Positions 12,301-24,600 of a stretch of DNA of 64,000 nt are shown here, one piece after another. Position 1 is the first letter of the stretch. Every line of letters starts with the position of its first letter. A program made the translations under genes and the position numbers. This DNA is from Meandrina meandrites (lineage: Eukaryota > Cnidaria > Anthozoa > Scleractinia > Meandrinidae), in assembly GCA_963693305.1 (NCBI GenBank), contig OY855905.1, positions 1,385,201-1,449,200 of the forward strand. Direction: 5' to 3'. The notes below the pieces were generated by a model. The model was not told the DNA's origin. It ran no database searches and saw nothing but the letters and a program-made list of their open reading frames with translations.

Positions 12301-15300
12301 TTTTTGTTGTTGTTGTTCAACCTCCTGTTTTTCAATGTACATCCTGATTTTTTACAGCATCTTGTGTACTGTACATGTATTTTATTTCGCAGCTGTACCT
12401 GGCCCGTGACTGTCTACAATTATAAAAGTCCCTTAATATAAAGTCGTGTAAAACTAAAAAGTACATTTTTTTGTATACTACACCGTCTGTACAGCTGTAT
12501 GAATGACATGGGTGTAGTTCAGCTGTTATATTCCAGTTGATTGTGTTTGATACAACTGATGTATGATAACATTTCTGTTTCCTTCTCTCTTTTTTTTCTC
12601 TTTCTCTGTTTTTGTCTTTTGCATCCAAATCAAGTTAGTCCCTGCAGCTTTGGCTTGATGCCAGGATAACAAACGTCATGACATTGACTCGATCTTTGGT
12701 GGTAAAACAAGTCTATGCTGGTTAATTGTAATTTTGTACCTGTAGTGAGATTTACCATGTTCATCTTAATTTCTCCAATAAGCCTTTTAAACCGTACGCT
12801 TTCACAAACTACCACAAACTGCTTAAAAGTAATAATTTAGTTTTTCCTGAAATGAGCACTGCATAAAATACACTTGGCAACTAAAGATAAAAGTTTTTAA
12901 CAGTTTGACAGGCACAAATCATCAACTTTTGATTCAGATCTATCTTTTGGCTGACATTTCACAAGTTTTGATTTTATTTTTCTGAAGCAGGGGCTAAACG
13001 TATAGCAAACATCTTGCTAGATCATTTCCATCTTTAAAGCGCAATTAAGACATGTTAATTATTCAATAGATTCCCCGGTATCTGGCGCTGCAAATGGTGA
13101 TGCAGAAGACCAACCCATTGACGATGGTTCAAAAGGGGAGCTTGTCATTGGACCTGGTGCCGGCGGTATGCAGCCACGCCCCTCTGAAGTGAAGAAAGCT
13201 TTGCCTCCTCTCACCTACCAACAGGAAGAGATGCTCAAGAAAGCCAAGAGATATGCAATGGAACAGTCTGTGCAACAGGTAAACCTTTTAATTTAGAGGC
13301 CTTCATTTAAAAATAGTTTTGCATTTCACTCTTCAGTTTTTGCAGTAATATGTTGACATACTAGTAGTATTTATCATCAAAACAAAGGTCAAATATCTAC
13401 AGACCAATCAGATTGCACAGTGTATCTTGATTTGCTATTCATTTATTAACTTTATTATTAGTGGGTGATTCAAGCAAATTAAAGTGGCAGCTGCAGTCTG
13501 TGTTGCTATGGTAATGTAAATAATTATTTGGTCTGGGTTGCAGGTGTTGGCCAAACAACAAGCTCTTCAGCAACAGCAGATGTCCGCACTGCAAACAGCT
13601 GCTCAGCGGCAGAGAGCTCTAGCCCTCATGTGCAGGTACCTCAGCAATAACTTGCCTTTCTGTTATAACATCACTTGCTGGTAAATAAGACCAGAGAAAA
13701 TTTTTGACTGATTTAAATGTTTGAAAAAGAACAATACACATGTAATAATTTCTGTTCCATCTATTAAACACAAAAGTATCACTCTGCTTTCACAGGGTCT
13801 ATGTTGGAAGCATTAACTTTGAGCTTCGTGAAGAACATGTTCGACAAGCGTTTATTCCCTTTGGTCCAATAAAAAAGATTGACTTGTCCTGGGATCCTCT
13901 CACCATGAAGCACAAGGTGGGTTCCTTGTGATAATTATATGCATCTAAAATTGATAATGTTAATGGTATGATCTGTTACAGGTGTACCAGGGAGTGGAGT
14001 TAGTAAACTAAATGTTTTTCTCTCCCCAGGGTTTTGCCTTTGTGGAATATGATTTACCTGAAGCAGCTCAACTTGCTTTGGAACAAATGAATGGTGTTTT
14101 GCTTGGTGGGAGGAACATAAAGGTTTGTATCTTTGTCGCAGTGCATGGTTTATTCACAATTATTTTTACTTGAAGAAAAAGGTGTTGCTTAAAGATCTTC
14201 TTTTTTTTAAAAAAAAAATGCTTTCAATTGTTTCCTTTAGTTTTTGTTTGTATTGCTACAATTTTGTAGAACTACAGTACAGTATTTTACACTTATTATA
14301 TTGAAAAATTGTGTTTATGGTAATCACGTTTGTGATTTAAATTTTGTTTACAATGATGGCAATGTTTGCTACCAGTAATTTTGTACATTATGGTCTTGAC
14401 TGAAGGTGGGTCGTCCAAGCAATGTTCCACAAGCAGCACCACTCATTGAGCAGTTTGAACAGGAAGCAAAGAAGTACGCAAGAATTTATGTGGCTTCAGT
14501 TCACCCAGACTTGGCTGAAGATGACATCAAAAGGTGATATGTAAACTAGGTGCAGAAATCTACCATTTATTCCTTTTCATTGCTAAAAAATATTATTAGA
14601 GACCCATGCAACTGTACTTTAAATCTAAATCCAGTTCTGAGGAGAAAATATTCCAGAATTTCATTTATTTAGCATGCAAAGGGCTTCATACATATATATC
14701 AAAGAGAGATCTTGCTTTGGGTCTGTGCAGCTAACATAACTTGTGGCCAGCAGTGCTTATGTTAGATTATACAATTTGGTATTTTTCTTTGTTCTTGTGC
14801 CAAGTAAGAGATGTGATCACAATGAATATAAAACAAATGAAAATGCTAGATTGTGCGTGGTTATACCAAACCATGTACATTGTATGTCACTTTCAAAAAA
14901 GAGAGTTTGCTGCATAGCACTCAAATAATTTAATATAATAAACAATAAGTGGTGAAAAAAGTGTTTCTGAGGTGCTTTTACATGTTGTACTGTATGTTAC
15001 TTTGTTTGCTTGTTAAAAACATACAGGACAAAAATTTCAAAAACTTAATGTGCTTTTTTTTAACTTCACTGCAGTGTATTTGAAGCATTTGGTCGAGTAC
15101 AGAGCTGCACTCTTGCTCCTGACACTATGCCTGGCAAACACAAGGGATACGGCTTCTTGGAGTATGAAAACCAACAGTCAGCGACTGATGCTATTGCATC
15201 AATGAACCTGTTTGATCTGGGGGGACAGTACTTGAGAGTCGGCCGTGCTATCACACCTCCTGCATCAGCACAGGGCAGTAATGGCACTCTACCCCCAGCG

Positions 15301-17541
15301 GCAGCTATGGCTGCTGCTGCAGTATCGGCAAAAATACAAGCGCAGGAGCAGGGACTAGCAAGTACATGTAAGGAACAATGAGTAAAAAAAGCAATCAACA
15401 TTTTACATGTAATACTGTTCCTACCTGAAGCACTAACTGCCTGCCTTAAAGAGGTGGAGAGGTTCCACTTCAGAAAACTGTCTGCTGTGGAAAAGAGCCC
15501 TGCTGCCTATAGGAGTGTGTCCACCTTAGGGTGGTGTCTGTCCCCCTTTAAGAGGTGTCTACCATAGTGCTATTCACCTAAAGGGATGTGTCTATGGCCA
15601 CTCTACTGTACCCCAGGGGGGAGGTGCCCACCTTTATGAGGGGCCCATCACAGGGAGGCTTTTACCCTTAAAGAAATTTCTGTCATAGGAAGGCGTATCC
15701 ACCTTACAGAAGTATCTACTTAAATAATTGCCTTTGAGCGTTAAGAGGAAGTGTCTGCCTTCAAGGTGTCCACTTTTGTCCCTGAGAGGTGTCTACTTTA
15801 GAGGGGTGGCCAATGGTTTGAAAATGGTTTTATGATTAATTCATTAACACTCCTTGTTTTTCTTTCGCAGTTCCAGCAATTACAATCGCGGGTAGTACGG
15901 TAATCACTTCGATTGTGGGTACAGCAGGCTTGGTTGCTTTACCAACTATGGCAGCTGGAACTTTGGCCCCAGGAACCCTCGCACCAGGAGTGATGTCAAC
16001 AAGTATTGCCGCTCAACCAATCATGACAGCTTCAACAGCGCTGTTAGCAGGTAATATGTCCTTGATTATTGCAAAGTACAGTGTTTAGAATAATAATATT
16101 TTCCGCCACACACACTTGTGATGCCATGCATGTGATTTGCCTTGCTGCTTGCAACCATCTTATTACTGTTTTTCTGTTGTTGTTGTTTTTAGTATTGGTA
16201 CTTAGACTAGATTTGTAGCACTACAGGGTTGAAACTTGGAGGTCGCATGGTCACTATCAAAACCACACAAAAATAAATCAAATTTTACTCTGAATTCACA
16301 GGACCCCCAACAGCAGTAGTAACACCTGTTGCTGCCACGCCTGTGGTCACAACCACAGGTCTTCCAGTCCAGCCAGCAGCAGTCCAACAACTGCAACTTC
16401 AACAGCAACAACTTCAACAACAGCAGTTACAGCAACAACAGCTACATGTACAGCAGCAACAACTACAGCAACAGCAGCTCCAGCAGCAGCAGCAACAGTC
16501 GGCACAGGTCATCGCTCAGCAGCAGGCTGAGGTGCGTGCTAAGATAGAAGAAGAAACACAAAGGAAGGTGGCAGAGAGCAGCATTAGCCACGAGGAGAAC
16601 ATGTCAATATCAGGAAGTAACGCAAGATACATGGTCATGCAGAAACTGTCACGGAAAAGTGAGGTGAGTACCCACATGAACATTTGACACTCATCCCAAC
16701 TTTACTTTAGAATTGATGTTAGCTGTAGACCCCATCAATCTACAGTTTCCCATCACCCTAGAACTAGAAAGACATATTTGCTGTTTTTATCGCAAACGTT
16801 CACCTTACCCACCATAAAACATAAAAGATCTGTTAGGCAGTGAAGTCGCTATGTTTTTTGTCCCCAGTCAAAAGTACTCGTTCTGCGTAACATGGTTGGA
16901 GTTGAAGATTTAGATGAAGACTTGGAGCATGAGGTGACGGACGAGTGCAGCAAGTTTGGTGTGGTCAACAGAGTTGTGATTTATAACGAGAAGCAAGGTG
17001 AAGAAGAGGATGCCGAGGTCATCGTCAAAATCTTTGTGGAGTTCTCACAAACATCAGGTAACTATTATTACTGAGAGTGACATGTATTGTGTCTCCCATT
17101 GTATGTACCGCAGGAAACGTAGTGGAGGGCTAATTTGTTTGACTCTAAATGTAGTGGACTGGTTTCGAGTGCTATCTACTACCTCTTGGTAAACTCTCTT
17201 GTGGGGAGGGGGGGGGGGGGGGGCGGCTAGGGGGGGATTGGTATCTCAGTTTTTCCTTTGCAGCTCAAGTACATTCTCAAGTATTCACATGTGTGCTTAT
17301 TTTCCATTCACATCCTCACATGCTTTCTTTTTCACATGCTTTTATTGACTTGTTTTTCTTTTGTTTTAAATGCAAAATAAATAATTATTTTTGGAAAGCA
17401 GTCATCAGTCATGTGTTTCCTGTCTTGACAGAAACCGAGAATGCAGCCAATGCTCTTAATGGAAGATGGTTTGGCGGCCGAGTTATTAAAGCCGAGGGTT
17501 ACGATGAAATCAAATTTACTGCAGGAGATCTGTCTGGATAG
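6359..17541 (+). CDS. PUF60: Poly(U)-binding splicing factor PUF60 (FIR), 12 coding exons
   Basis: The exons are 6359-6403, 11724-11766, 13070-13278, 13544-13635, 13796-13916, 14030-14122, 14406-14533, 15075-15367, 15871-16050, 16302-16663, 16868-17057 and 17432-17541. They keep frame throughout (1866 nt, 621 aa). RRM1 is at about 131-203 ([15 protein letters not shown]), RRM2 at about 228-305 ([16 protein letters not shown]), and a C-terminal UHM at about 522-621 has the NGRWF loop that binds ULM tryptophans. By family it binds the polypyrimidine tract with U2AF at 3' splice sites in the nucleus and also represses transcription via FUSE. The linker (402-521) is Ala/Thr-rich and then strongly Gln-rich, unlike the vertebrate linker, making the protein longer than the human one (about 559 aa). 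In exon 2 an alternative in-frame donor exists about 50 bp downstream. Intron 1 holds most of the transposons. Confidence 0.95.
6911..7065. mobile_element. Palindromic MITE in PUF60 intron 1
   Basis: Nested inverted pairs run from AATTATTG at the ends through GAAGAATAATTTATGCAGATC and its inverse (7013-7034) to GGTGTTATC/GATAACACC in the middle. The element is almost all hairpin. I associate this hairpin type with cnidarian genomes. Confidence 0.7.
7280..10016. mobile_element. 2.7-kb non-autonomous element, TA target site, CAGTACC ends
   Basis: The left end CAGTACCGCCCGAAAGTA and the right end (inverse CAGTACCGCCCGAAACTA) match for about 30 bp with few changes, and the GCGGTAAA-like subterminal blocks are also inverted. 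TA flanks both sides (7278-7279 and 10017-10018), the pattern of Tc1/mariner-type elements. No transposase ORF remains. The interior contains a 323-bp tandem duplication. It lies wholly within PUF60 intron 1. Confidence 0.75.
7905..8550. repeat. 323-bp perfect-spaced tandem duplication
   Basis: The unit 7905-8227 is followed directly by 8228-8550. The copies differ at only a few positions (for example near 8026/8349 and 8190/8513). The unit begins CAGAAGACCGCTTCATTTC. It lies inside the CAGTACC element. Confidence 0.9.
10211..10328. repeat. 118-bp inverted repeat
   Basis: GGTATACCATGGAATATC at the left pairs with GATATTCCATGGTATACC at the right, and ACTTGTCACTTATATTTTC pairs with GAAAATACAAGTGACTTG inside. 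A further GGAATATAC-like fragment of the same sequence lies at about 10140-10160. It is probably a foldback MITE. Confidence 0.75.
15450..15810. repeat. Degenerate minisatellite in PUF60 intron 8
   Basis: Variants of AAGAGGTGTCTACCTT recur at irregular spacing of about 25-45 bp (GAGGTGTCTACC, GGTGTCTGTCC, GAGGTGTCTACTTT). It has no coding potential. Confidence 0.6.
16378..16500 (+). repeat. CAG/CAA repeat within PUF60 exon 10
   Basis: Mixed CAG and CAA codons with interspersed CTT/CTA/TTA Leu codons encode the Gln-rich linker of PUF60. The codon mixing suggests selection on the peptide rather than a pure DNA repeat. Confidence 0.85.
17203..17236. repeat. G-rich run in PUF60 intron 11
   Basis: An almost continuous run of more than 20 G residues, with G-quadruplex potential. 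Confidence 0.8.
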
Positions 17542-18939
17542 TATTCAACTTGTGCATCGTCGCCATGTTAAAGGACTGAAGACTCTGCAACTTTTTACTG
17601 CAGTTGGCTTAGAAAGTTAGAAACATTTGCCTCATTTAAATACATTGCAAGTCACCTGCTTCAAAAACTAGTTAATATATTTGTTTGGAGTCATGTATTG
17701 TACAGTTTGTGTTTCTAAGTTCTTCACAAAACTTGTGCCTTTCCTTTAATTAGCTGACAACCACTGGAATTGATTTCAGTTCAGAGATGCAGGCAGGTTG
17801 CAGTAGTTTCATCTACTGGCAGTAATTTACAAAAGAAGCAGTGGTATAGAACTGTGTATAATTGTCATAGTCAGACGGCCTTTTTTCGTGGAGAGTGCTG
17901 TCATACTTACTTTCAAGCCCAATAATGTTTTATTAATACTTTCAATAGCCTTTTGAATGGGTGTAGCTTTAACCTTTTGAGTGACTGTGATGTCATTGAT
18001 CTCCAGCCGTGGCATTTTAGGATTCTGAATGGAGCACTTGTCTGTTACGTTGAGATGCTCAAAGATAGTCCACAAGCAGTTGTAGTTCCTCTTTCATTCA
18101 TGGCTTGTTATCCTAGTGAAAAACTGCCAATACTAAAGGCGACCAGTTTTCTCTTACTCAAGGAAACCCAACAAAAGATTTGATTTTGTGGAACAGTGCT
18201 AAAATTGTTATTGCTGTAGTGTTGGCTCAACCTACATGTACACATCACAGCTAAGTCCTCACAGCCAAGGGCAAAGATCTCACTGAAACAATGAGTTTAG
18301 TGCTTATAACCTTTGAGCTTAGTACACTGTTTGTAGTTTTCTTACACAAGGTAAACTCTACGACGTCATTAGACAGGGATTTGTAACTCAAATCAGGCTT
18401 GAAGCAGTTAACAATCTGTAAATACATACATGATCATATTGTATAATTTAAAATTTCATTCAGTAATAAAAGAAACAGTTAACCGGCGTACATCATTTCA
18501 TATTGAGCGAAAGTTTTGGATTCTTACGTTTTTTTCTCAAGCTTCTTCTTTGTGCAATCTATATTTTTTTCTGTTTATTAGCCCTTACAGTTTAGTTTAT
18601 GGCTATCCTCAAACCTCTGGACTCTGTTTCAATACAAGTCCTCTATATAAATGAAAATAATTAATGAGTTTGATTTGAATGGTTTTGTACAAAGAATGGT
18701 TCTTCTCTGAGAAAGTAAGAGAAACTACTCCGACTCAAGTTTTATATTGTCTGCCCTTGGTGTTGTTTTTCATGACATGTGGATAAGGTATGGGGAATTA
18801 AAGTAAAAGGGCCGATCATTATTTAAACAAAGTTTAGACTGCGGCCAAGAAAGTCATGGTCTAAATTGGGATTTAGCCTGCAATTCCAATTATTTAAGAA
18901 ACGTTTATCGTAAGCCGCGTTTACACTAAGTTTAACAGG
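17542..18939 (+). other. PUF60 3' UTR and downstream spacer
   Basis: There is no further coding exon. A candidate AATAAA polyadenylation signal lies at 18465-18470, about 0.9 kb after the stop. The remaining sequence to 18939 is AT-rich and unassigned. Confidence 0.5.
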
Positions 18940-19196
18940 GGAGCAGGGATGGTGTGGTGGTGAGAGCGCTCGCTTCCCACCAATGTGGCCCGGGTTCGAT
19001 TCCAGGACCCGGCGTCATGTGGGTTGAGTTTGTTGTTGGTTCTCGTCCCTGCTCCGAGGGTTTTTCTCCGGGTTCTCCGGTTTTCCTCCCTCCACAAAAA
19101 CCAACACTTCCAAATTCCAATTCGATCAGGAATTCGAGGGCCACAGGTTTGTCAGTCTCGAGACTGTTATGTGCTACCCTCGTTAAACAAACATAG
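18940..19196 (+). mobile_element. tRNA-derived SINE
   Basis: The head has an A-box-like TGGTGGTGAGAGCGCTCGC followed about 35 bp on by a perfect B box GGTTCGATTCC, then a non-tRNA body rich in TTCTCCGGGTTCTCCGG. The spacing and the body show that it is a SINE and not a tRNA gene. Confidence 0.75.
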
Positions 19197-19601
19197 TTAA
19201 TTTAACCGTGGACTTGTAAACCATAGCAAGTTAGACCTGCTCCTGAGTAGGTTTAAATGTCGTTTAACAGGATTTTTTTGTGGGGGCAAAGCCCGCACAT
19301 TGGCGTCGACTGAGGGATTTATTTATTTATTTATTGGTGCGTGGGTTTGCTTGTGTCACGTGGTCTTCTGCGAAAGAGCCTGAGGCCGGAGACGGGAAAG
19401 AAAATGAGAGAGAGCCTGGGGAACAGGTCGGCGGTGCGTGAAGGTGCGTGTCGAGTAGAAATCGGCCATATTGGATTTTGGCGTGTCGTTTCGTGTGGTT
19501 TCTTTTTGTACTGTTTAAAAACCGTAGCTGGAGATTCAAAAGACTATGGGGATGTAAGCTGAACAATATCGGTCCAGGATCGGCAGTCATGACAACTTTG
19601 T

Positions 19602-20537
19602 ATGAGAGAACAATTTTGGAACGTGATGTTAATGATGTTTTATTTGAATGTGTTTTACTTACCAACGTTGAAACAAGTTGTTGGACAATACAAAATGTGG
19701 AACGAAGTGAAGTTTTGGTTCACACAAATGACATTCTACAATATTTATAATCAATTGATTATAAGACAAGCAAATGATGTGGAGGAAAATCCAGGCCCTA
19801 CAATATTTGATATCATTGACCCAACAACAACAGTATGTGCTGACTACAGCCAAGGAAATGAATTGCTCTTTAGAGAAAAATTAAATGCTGGTAAGCAATG
19901 TGTAGCAATGTCACTTAGTGCTATTATAATAATGAATAATATTTTGGGTATTGGAAATAACCTGTACACTTCTATAAGATATTCTGTGCGAATAAATGAT
20001 TATTTGCTCTGAACTGATGTGCCAGGCATTGTTTCACCTTTTGACAAATTTTATACATTACAATACAGTGAGTCGTTAACAGGAAGTGTGTTTATGACAT
20101 CTAACGATGGCCCGTTTATGTCTCTTCAAAATTCACTTCAAGAGGTTTTTTCTCAGCAAAACTACAATTGTTGTTTGCTAACTATTGGTATTAATACAGT
20201 TGCAATTTTTAAAACTTCACAGCAGAGTTTTAAAATTTTTGACTCTCATTCAAGGGATTTACATGGGATGCCCCATTCATTTGGGACTTGTACTTTGCTC
20301 AGCATTGAAGGACTTGAAAACTTCGTATCATATTTGCAGTTGTCATGCTTACAAACAGGGGTTGTTCCTTTTGAAATCAAAGGTGTCTTAATCAGTGATA
20401 GTCAATCTGATGTGGTACATGTTCATGAGAATCACAAAAGAAAAAGTAACCCAAAAGAACCTGTTAACTTAAAGAGAAAGTGTTCAGATGAAAGATATGA
20501 AAAACGTCAAAAAGCGTCCTTTTTTGATCTTGCTTAA
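19602..20537 (+). pseudogene. 2A-led cysteine-peptidase-like ORF with an in-frame stop
   Basis: The frame opens at ATG 19602. After about 58 residues it reaches a canonical 2A ribosome-skipping motif, DVEENPGP (19776-19799). It then has a domain with GKQCVAMSLSA (candidate Cys nucleophile) and, further on, FKIFDSHSRD (candidate Asp/His), ending in a Lys/Arg-rich tail at a TAA (20535-20537). A single in-frame TGA at 20010-20012 splits the domain into 136 + 175 codons. The Cys...DSH arrangement resembles the C76/OTU-like deubiquitinase fold carried by large DNA viruses and some transposons; that is inference from pattern. 2A-led domains of this kind are often transposon-associated in marine invertebrates. 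No flanking TSD was established. Confidence 0.6.
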
Positions 20538-21302
20538 ACTGCAAAACAGGGTAAATTTCGCGAGTAGAAATTACTGCGGCTACTAAATTTGGCGATTTGC
20601 AAAAAATTGCAAAGATTATTTCCCGCAATAAATAGCAGCCTTAAGGTAATTGAATGTACTAAATGAATTCACAAAAAAGAATCAAATTTGAAATTATCAA
20701 GCCCCCACACGTACGCATTGCGGACCTATTTTTACCGATTCTAGTCTGTTGCAGTCAACTTGTTTTGTATTTTTATGCACTTCCTGAATTTGGACTGCGG
20801 TTAGCTATGATTTATGGAGTCCTTGTCTAAACCTCGATTTAGCTTTATACCACGCCTAACTTGGGCTTCGTTTAAATAAGCGGCACAAAACGTTTCTTGA
20901 ATCAACCGACCGATAGCGAGTGTGACATACTCAGGAGTTGCTTCATGGGTTGTCAAATGCAGTTTTAAAAGCCGCTAATGTATGGTTGTTATAAAAACAT
21001 GTAGAGTGACTGACCTTACACAATGTATATGTTAAGTTGTTTATTGGCAAGCTTTCAATCTAACCCTTGCATCAATCAGACAAATGAAGCTGAAGTTACT
21101 GGTCTAAAATCAACATCTTAAAAGCATTAATAGTTGCAGTCTATCTTGTTTTGTTTCTGTTCTTTGTTGATGTTGCTCTCTTCAAGAATTCTCAAACCAA
21201 ACTTCAAAATGAATGCCTCGGTAATGATACCCTAGCCACTTGTTCAATACTCTAAGGATGATCTTGCAGCATGCTTTGAATCTTGACTAGTGTAAGCTGT
21301 TT
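20538..21302. other. Spacer and GLRX3 3' UTR
   Basis: There is no supported gene. On the minus strand an AATAAA signal (TTTATT at 21040-21045) lies 258 bp beyond the GLRX3 stop and probably ends that transcript. Confidence 0.5.
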
Positions 21303-21693
21303 TCAACCTGTCAAGGAACTTTCAAGTTCTCCCTCTTGATCAAGTTCCTATGAAAACAACAAAAATTGATACAATCACATTGCTAGTACTTAACAAATGA
21401 CATGCACTTTGCATCAATACTTATACCAGGGAAAGTGGTGTACACTGTACAAAGAAATTATTCAGTGACATAGTGTATAATCTGTGAGTGGAATACTTTT
21501 GCAGTAACCTTCCCTAACTGAAGATGGTAATCAGAATTATTACAACGTTTTGCACAAACCTTTATTGTAATAACATTTTTCAGCCTCAAATTACACCCAC
21601 CGTTATGATATCTAAGCCACCAATTAGTTCTCCCTTTACATAGACTTGTGGGTATGTTGGCCAGTTAGAGTACGTCTTGAGACCTTGGCGAAC
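21303..21693 (-). CDS. GLRX3: GLRX3 last two coding exons (beyond the Polinton)
   Basis: 21601-21693 encodes the C-terminal part of Grx-B ([16 protein letters not shown] ... GGLDII) after a CAG acceptor. 21303-21347 encodes the final 14 residues ([14 protein letters not shown]) and the TGA. Both lie left of the Polinton and depend on splicing across the 19.6-kb intron. Confidence 0.9.
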
Positions 21694-24600
21694 CTGGTGA
21701 AAAATAACATTAAAGGCAGTTATCTTCTGGTCCGCTGTGCTAACCAATAATTCTCATCTCTTGAAGTAGTATAGCCGGGACTAAACAAATACCACTTTGG
21801 GTGCACCTAAATTTTTTAACCTCTTTACGGGACTAGTAGTCAGGGACCAAAGCCAAACCACGCTCGCAAAACTCGCGTGTTTTAGCTTCGCTCCCTGACT
21901 ATAGTCCCGTAAGAGGTAAAAAATTTAGGTGCACCAAAGATAGTATTTGTTTAGTCCCGGCTATACTACTTAGCAAAAAGGACGCAGGAAACATAAACAG
22001 AGGGCGGCGGGACAAGCATTTAGAGGAATGCAGCAGTCATGTAAACAATGGGACGAGGAAGAAAAGGACTCCTGTGCCAAAGTCGAAAAAAAGCCAAAAT
22101 CATCAGAAACCGCCAATCAACAGAACATACATTATTCATCACAGAACCGGAAAAAGGACAAATTATAGATCCGCCAATACACATTTCAGACGAGCTGCTC
22201 ACAGTAATGAAAACAATGAGCCCGCAAGATTTAAAGAACACACTTATACAACCGGAAGAAGAACCAGAACAACAAGAAGAAATATACGACTTAACAGACA
22301 AGGAAGAGTACGATTTGACGGGATCAGGAGAGCCGGTTTACGAAACACCAATCATGACGCCGCAGCTGTACCGCAGAATAATGGCAAATGAGTTTAGCCA
22401 GGACCAGGTAGAGTACATAATAAAGAAAAGTTTGCACCTTTAGACTATACAGATGAGCAACTAATGGGCCGTTCAGCAGCGTCAAGAATAGCTTCTACAG
22501 CTTGAGAAGTAATAAGTTTGACATCATTCACCCAAAAGGGGGAAGAAAGGTCTTTGAAAGCGCACACGAGCATGTGGACCAACACAATCATTCTTTATAA
22601 ACTGTAAATATTTTTTTGGCCCACCACAAGCATTTAGAGGAATGCAGCAGGCAGAAAATGTCAGTCAAAGCAAAGCAAAACCCGGTCAAAATTCTGAAAG
22701 AGGTAATAGCTGAAATTGTGAAAAAATATGAAGAATCGTCGCACATCATTGTAAAAGGGCAGAAAGTGCGAAAGACCCTAAAGCAATACATCCCATACAC
22801 GGAGGAAGAATGGGAAAAAGAAATGGAAAAACGAAAGGGGTACAAAAACAGGCAGCTGTTAAACTTCATAGATAAAGTTTTTTTCGAAGACGGCGCGCTG
22901 CAATTAGAGAAACGCGCCATAAGGAAATAAACATGGATACATTAGAACTGATACAAGCACTTCCGGCCGAACTTCGAGAACAAATCCGCAAGGAGTATGT
23001 AAAAATCAAACTCTGGCAACGTAAAATGCAGGGCTGGGATGAAGTGAATAAAGCGATTTTGGAGGCCCCCTACTGTTTGAAAAACGAGCAGATCACGTGG
23101 ATTCTGCACTGCTACAAATGCAACCTAGAATGTGGGCGGAAATACCTCTGCAGCCTCTGTTACACAAGAAAAAGGCAGAGAGAGTATTTAGGACCGGACA
23201 TGTTCGATCCAAATGAGTATGACCCCTGCTTCGAAAAGGCGATAACAATCAACAGCAGAGTGTGGAGCTACACCCATTAGCGTTCTTTACTCAAAATAAG
23301 TCCCACCCGCTTTTTCAAGAAAACTGATTTTGTGGAATTCTTTTTCATAAAGATCATAAAAGTTATTAGAATATCCTATTCTTTGCACTTTATATGGTAA
23401 ATTGATGACAATACGATTTGTTTGAAATCTTTCAGGTACAATTGTTTCGTTTATATGACCACCTTGGCATATGATGGCTTTATAAAATTTACCCCGCATA
23501 CAAAACCACAAGAAAAGATGTTTATTTCGATAAGCCGAAAGGATGGATTCTTCATAACTCAAACCACGTGTTGGTGTTCTTATCATGAATTTGTCATTTC
23601 TCATTATGACATACGGTTTGAAATGTATAGTATTGTTTGGATTGCTGTTGTTTCCTAGACCTATAAAGTAGTCTTGTCCAGTCAAACTATCATCATGTAA
23701 AAAACTCACGAATAATGTAAATTCATCATTTTGATCTATTATTTCATCAAGTTGAATATGAGATCCATTAATACTGAAACCGTCTTTTATGTCAAAGTCA
23801 GACAAAGAAACTGTATTTTTTAGCATTAATTTACCCCCGACTGACTCAATATTTGAACCATAACTGTTTTTCATATCAAACGAATCAGGATCTTGTAAAT
23901 CAAAAAAGTACTCAAATATTGTTTCGTAATAGCTTTTATTTTGCTTTAAATTAATCTGTTTTTGAAGTATGGAGGATTTGCCATTCAAAAGATTGGTTGC
24001 CTGTTTGAGATTGACAGCTGCTGTGTCTCTGTCAGCATTTTTTACACCAATAATCAGATTGTCATTCATGTCAATACTTTTTTCAAAATTTATTTCATCG
24101 TTTTCTATTTTGTACCCTCGATCATAATTTTTCAACGAAAAGCCGTTCAAATCTAAATCCGTTTGTAGAGTAAAATCACCATCATCGATAACGAAAGCCT
24201 GATCGTAAACAGTTCCATCTACATCTGTTTGATAACCCTTTGCCCCATAAATAATCAAAGCAGCCTTTTCAAGTGGCGAAGAGCCATAGTAAGAAGAGTT
24301 GGAAATATCGAGATAGATTGTGTTATCATTGTCTTTGTATTTGCGCGTGTTAATAATGGTGCGTGAATATTTTGGGTTGTGACTGTTGAAGTGCTTGGTA
24401 TGGTAATTAAGAGTATCAACCGGGTTAGGGGTTGAAGCACTTATAAACCAATTAGTATCAACTTTTGGGATAAAGAACTCGACACATATAGTGTACTCTC
24501 CTTCGGGCAGAGGCATTTTATTTAACGCCAAACGTGAGTTGAAAGAATTGACACCAGTTCTTACGAGATTGAAAGTATAAGCTTTTTTATTCACAGTGTG

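Noticed and set aside
18950..19010. Candidate tRNA gene with a perfect B box
   Set aside because: A-to-B spacing fits a tRNA, but the flanking conserved body marks a SINE, and no acceptor-stem pairing was found.
18790..20935. A single larger transposon enclosing the SINE and the 2A ORF
   Set aside because: Only an 11-bp inverted match (AAGAAACGTTT) and vague similarity at the edges; no TSD found, so not called.
22074..22391. Alternative open frame within the first Polinton gene
   Set aside because: Arg/Asn/Thr-rich composition typical of a shifted frame; the 22048 frame has the more protein-like acidic and helical pattern.
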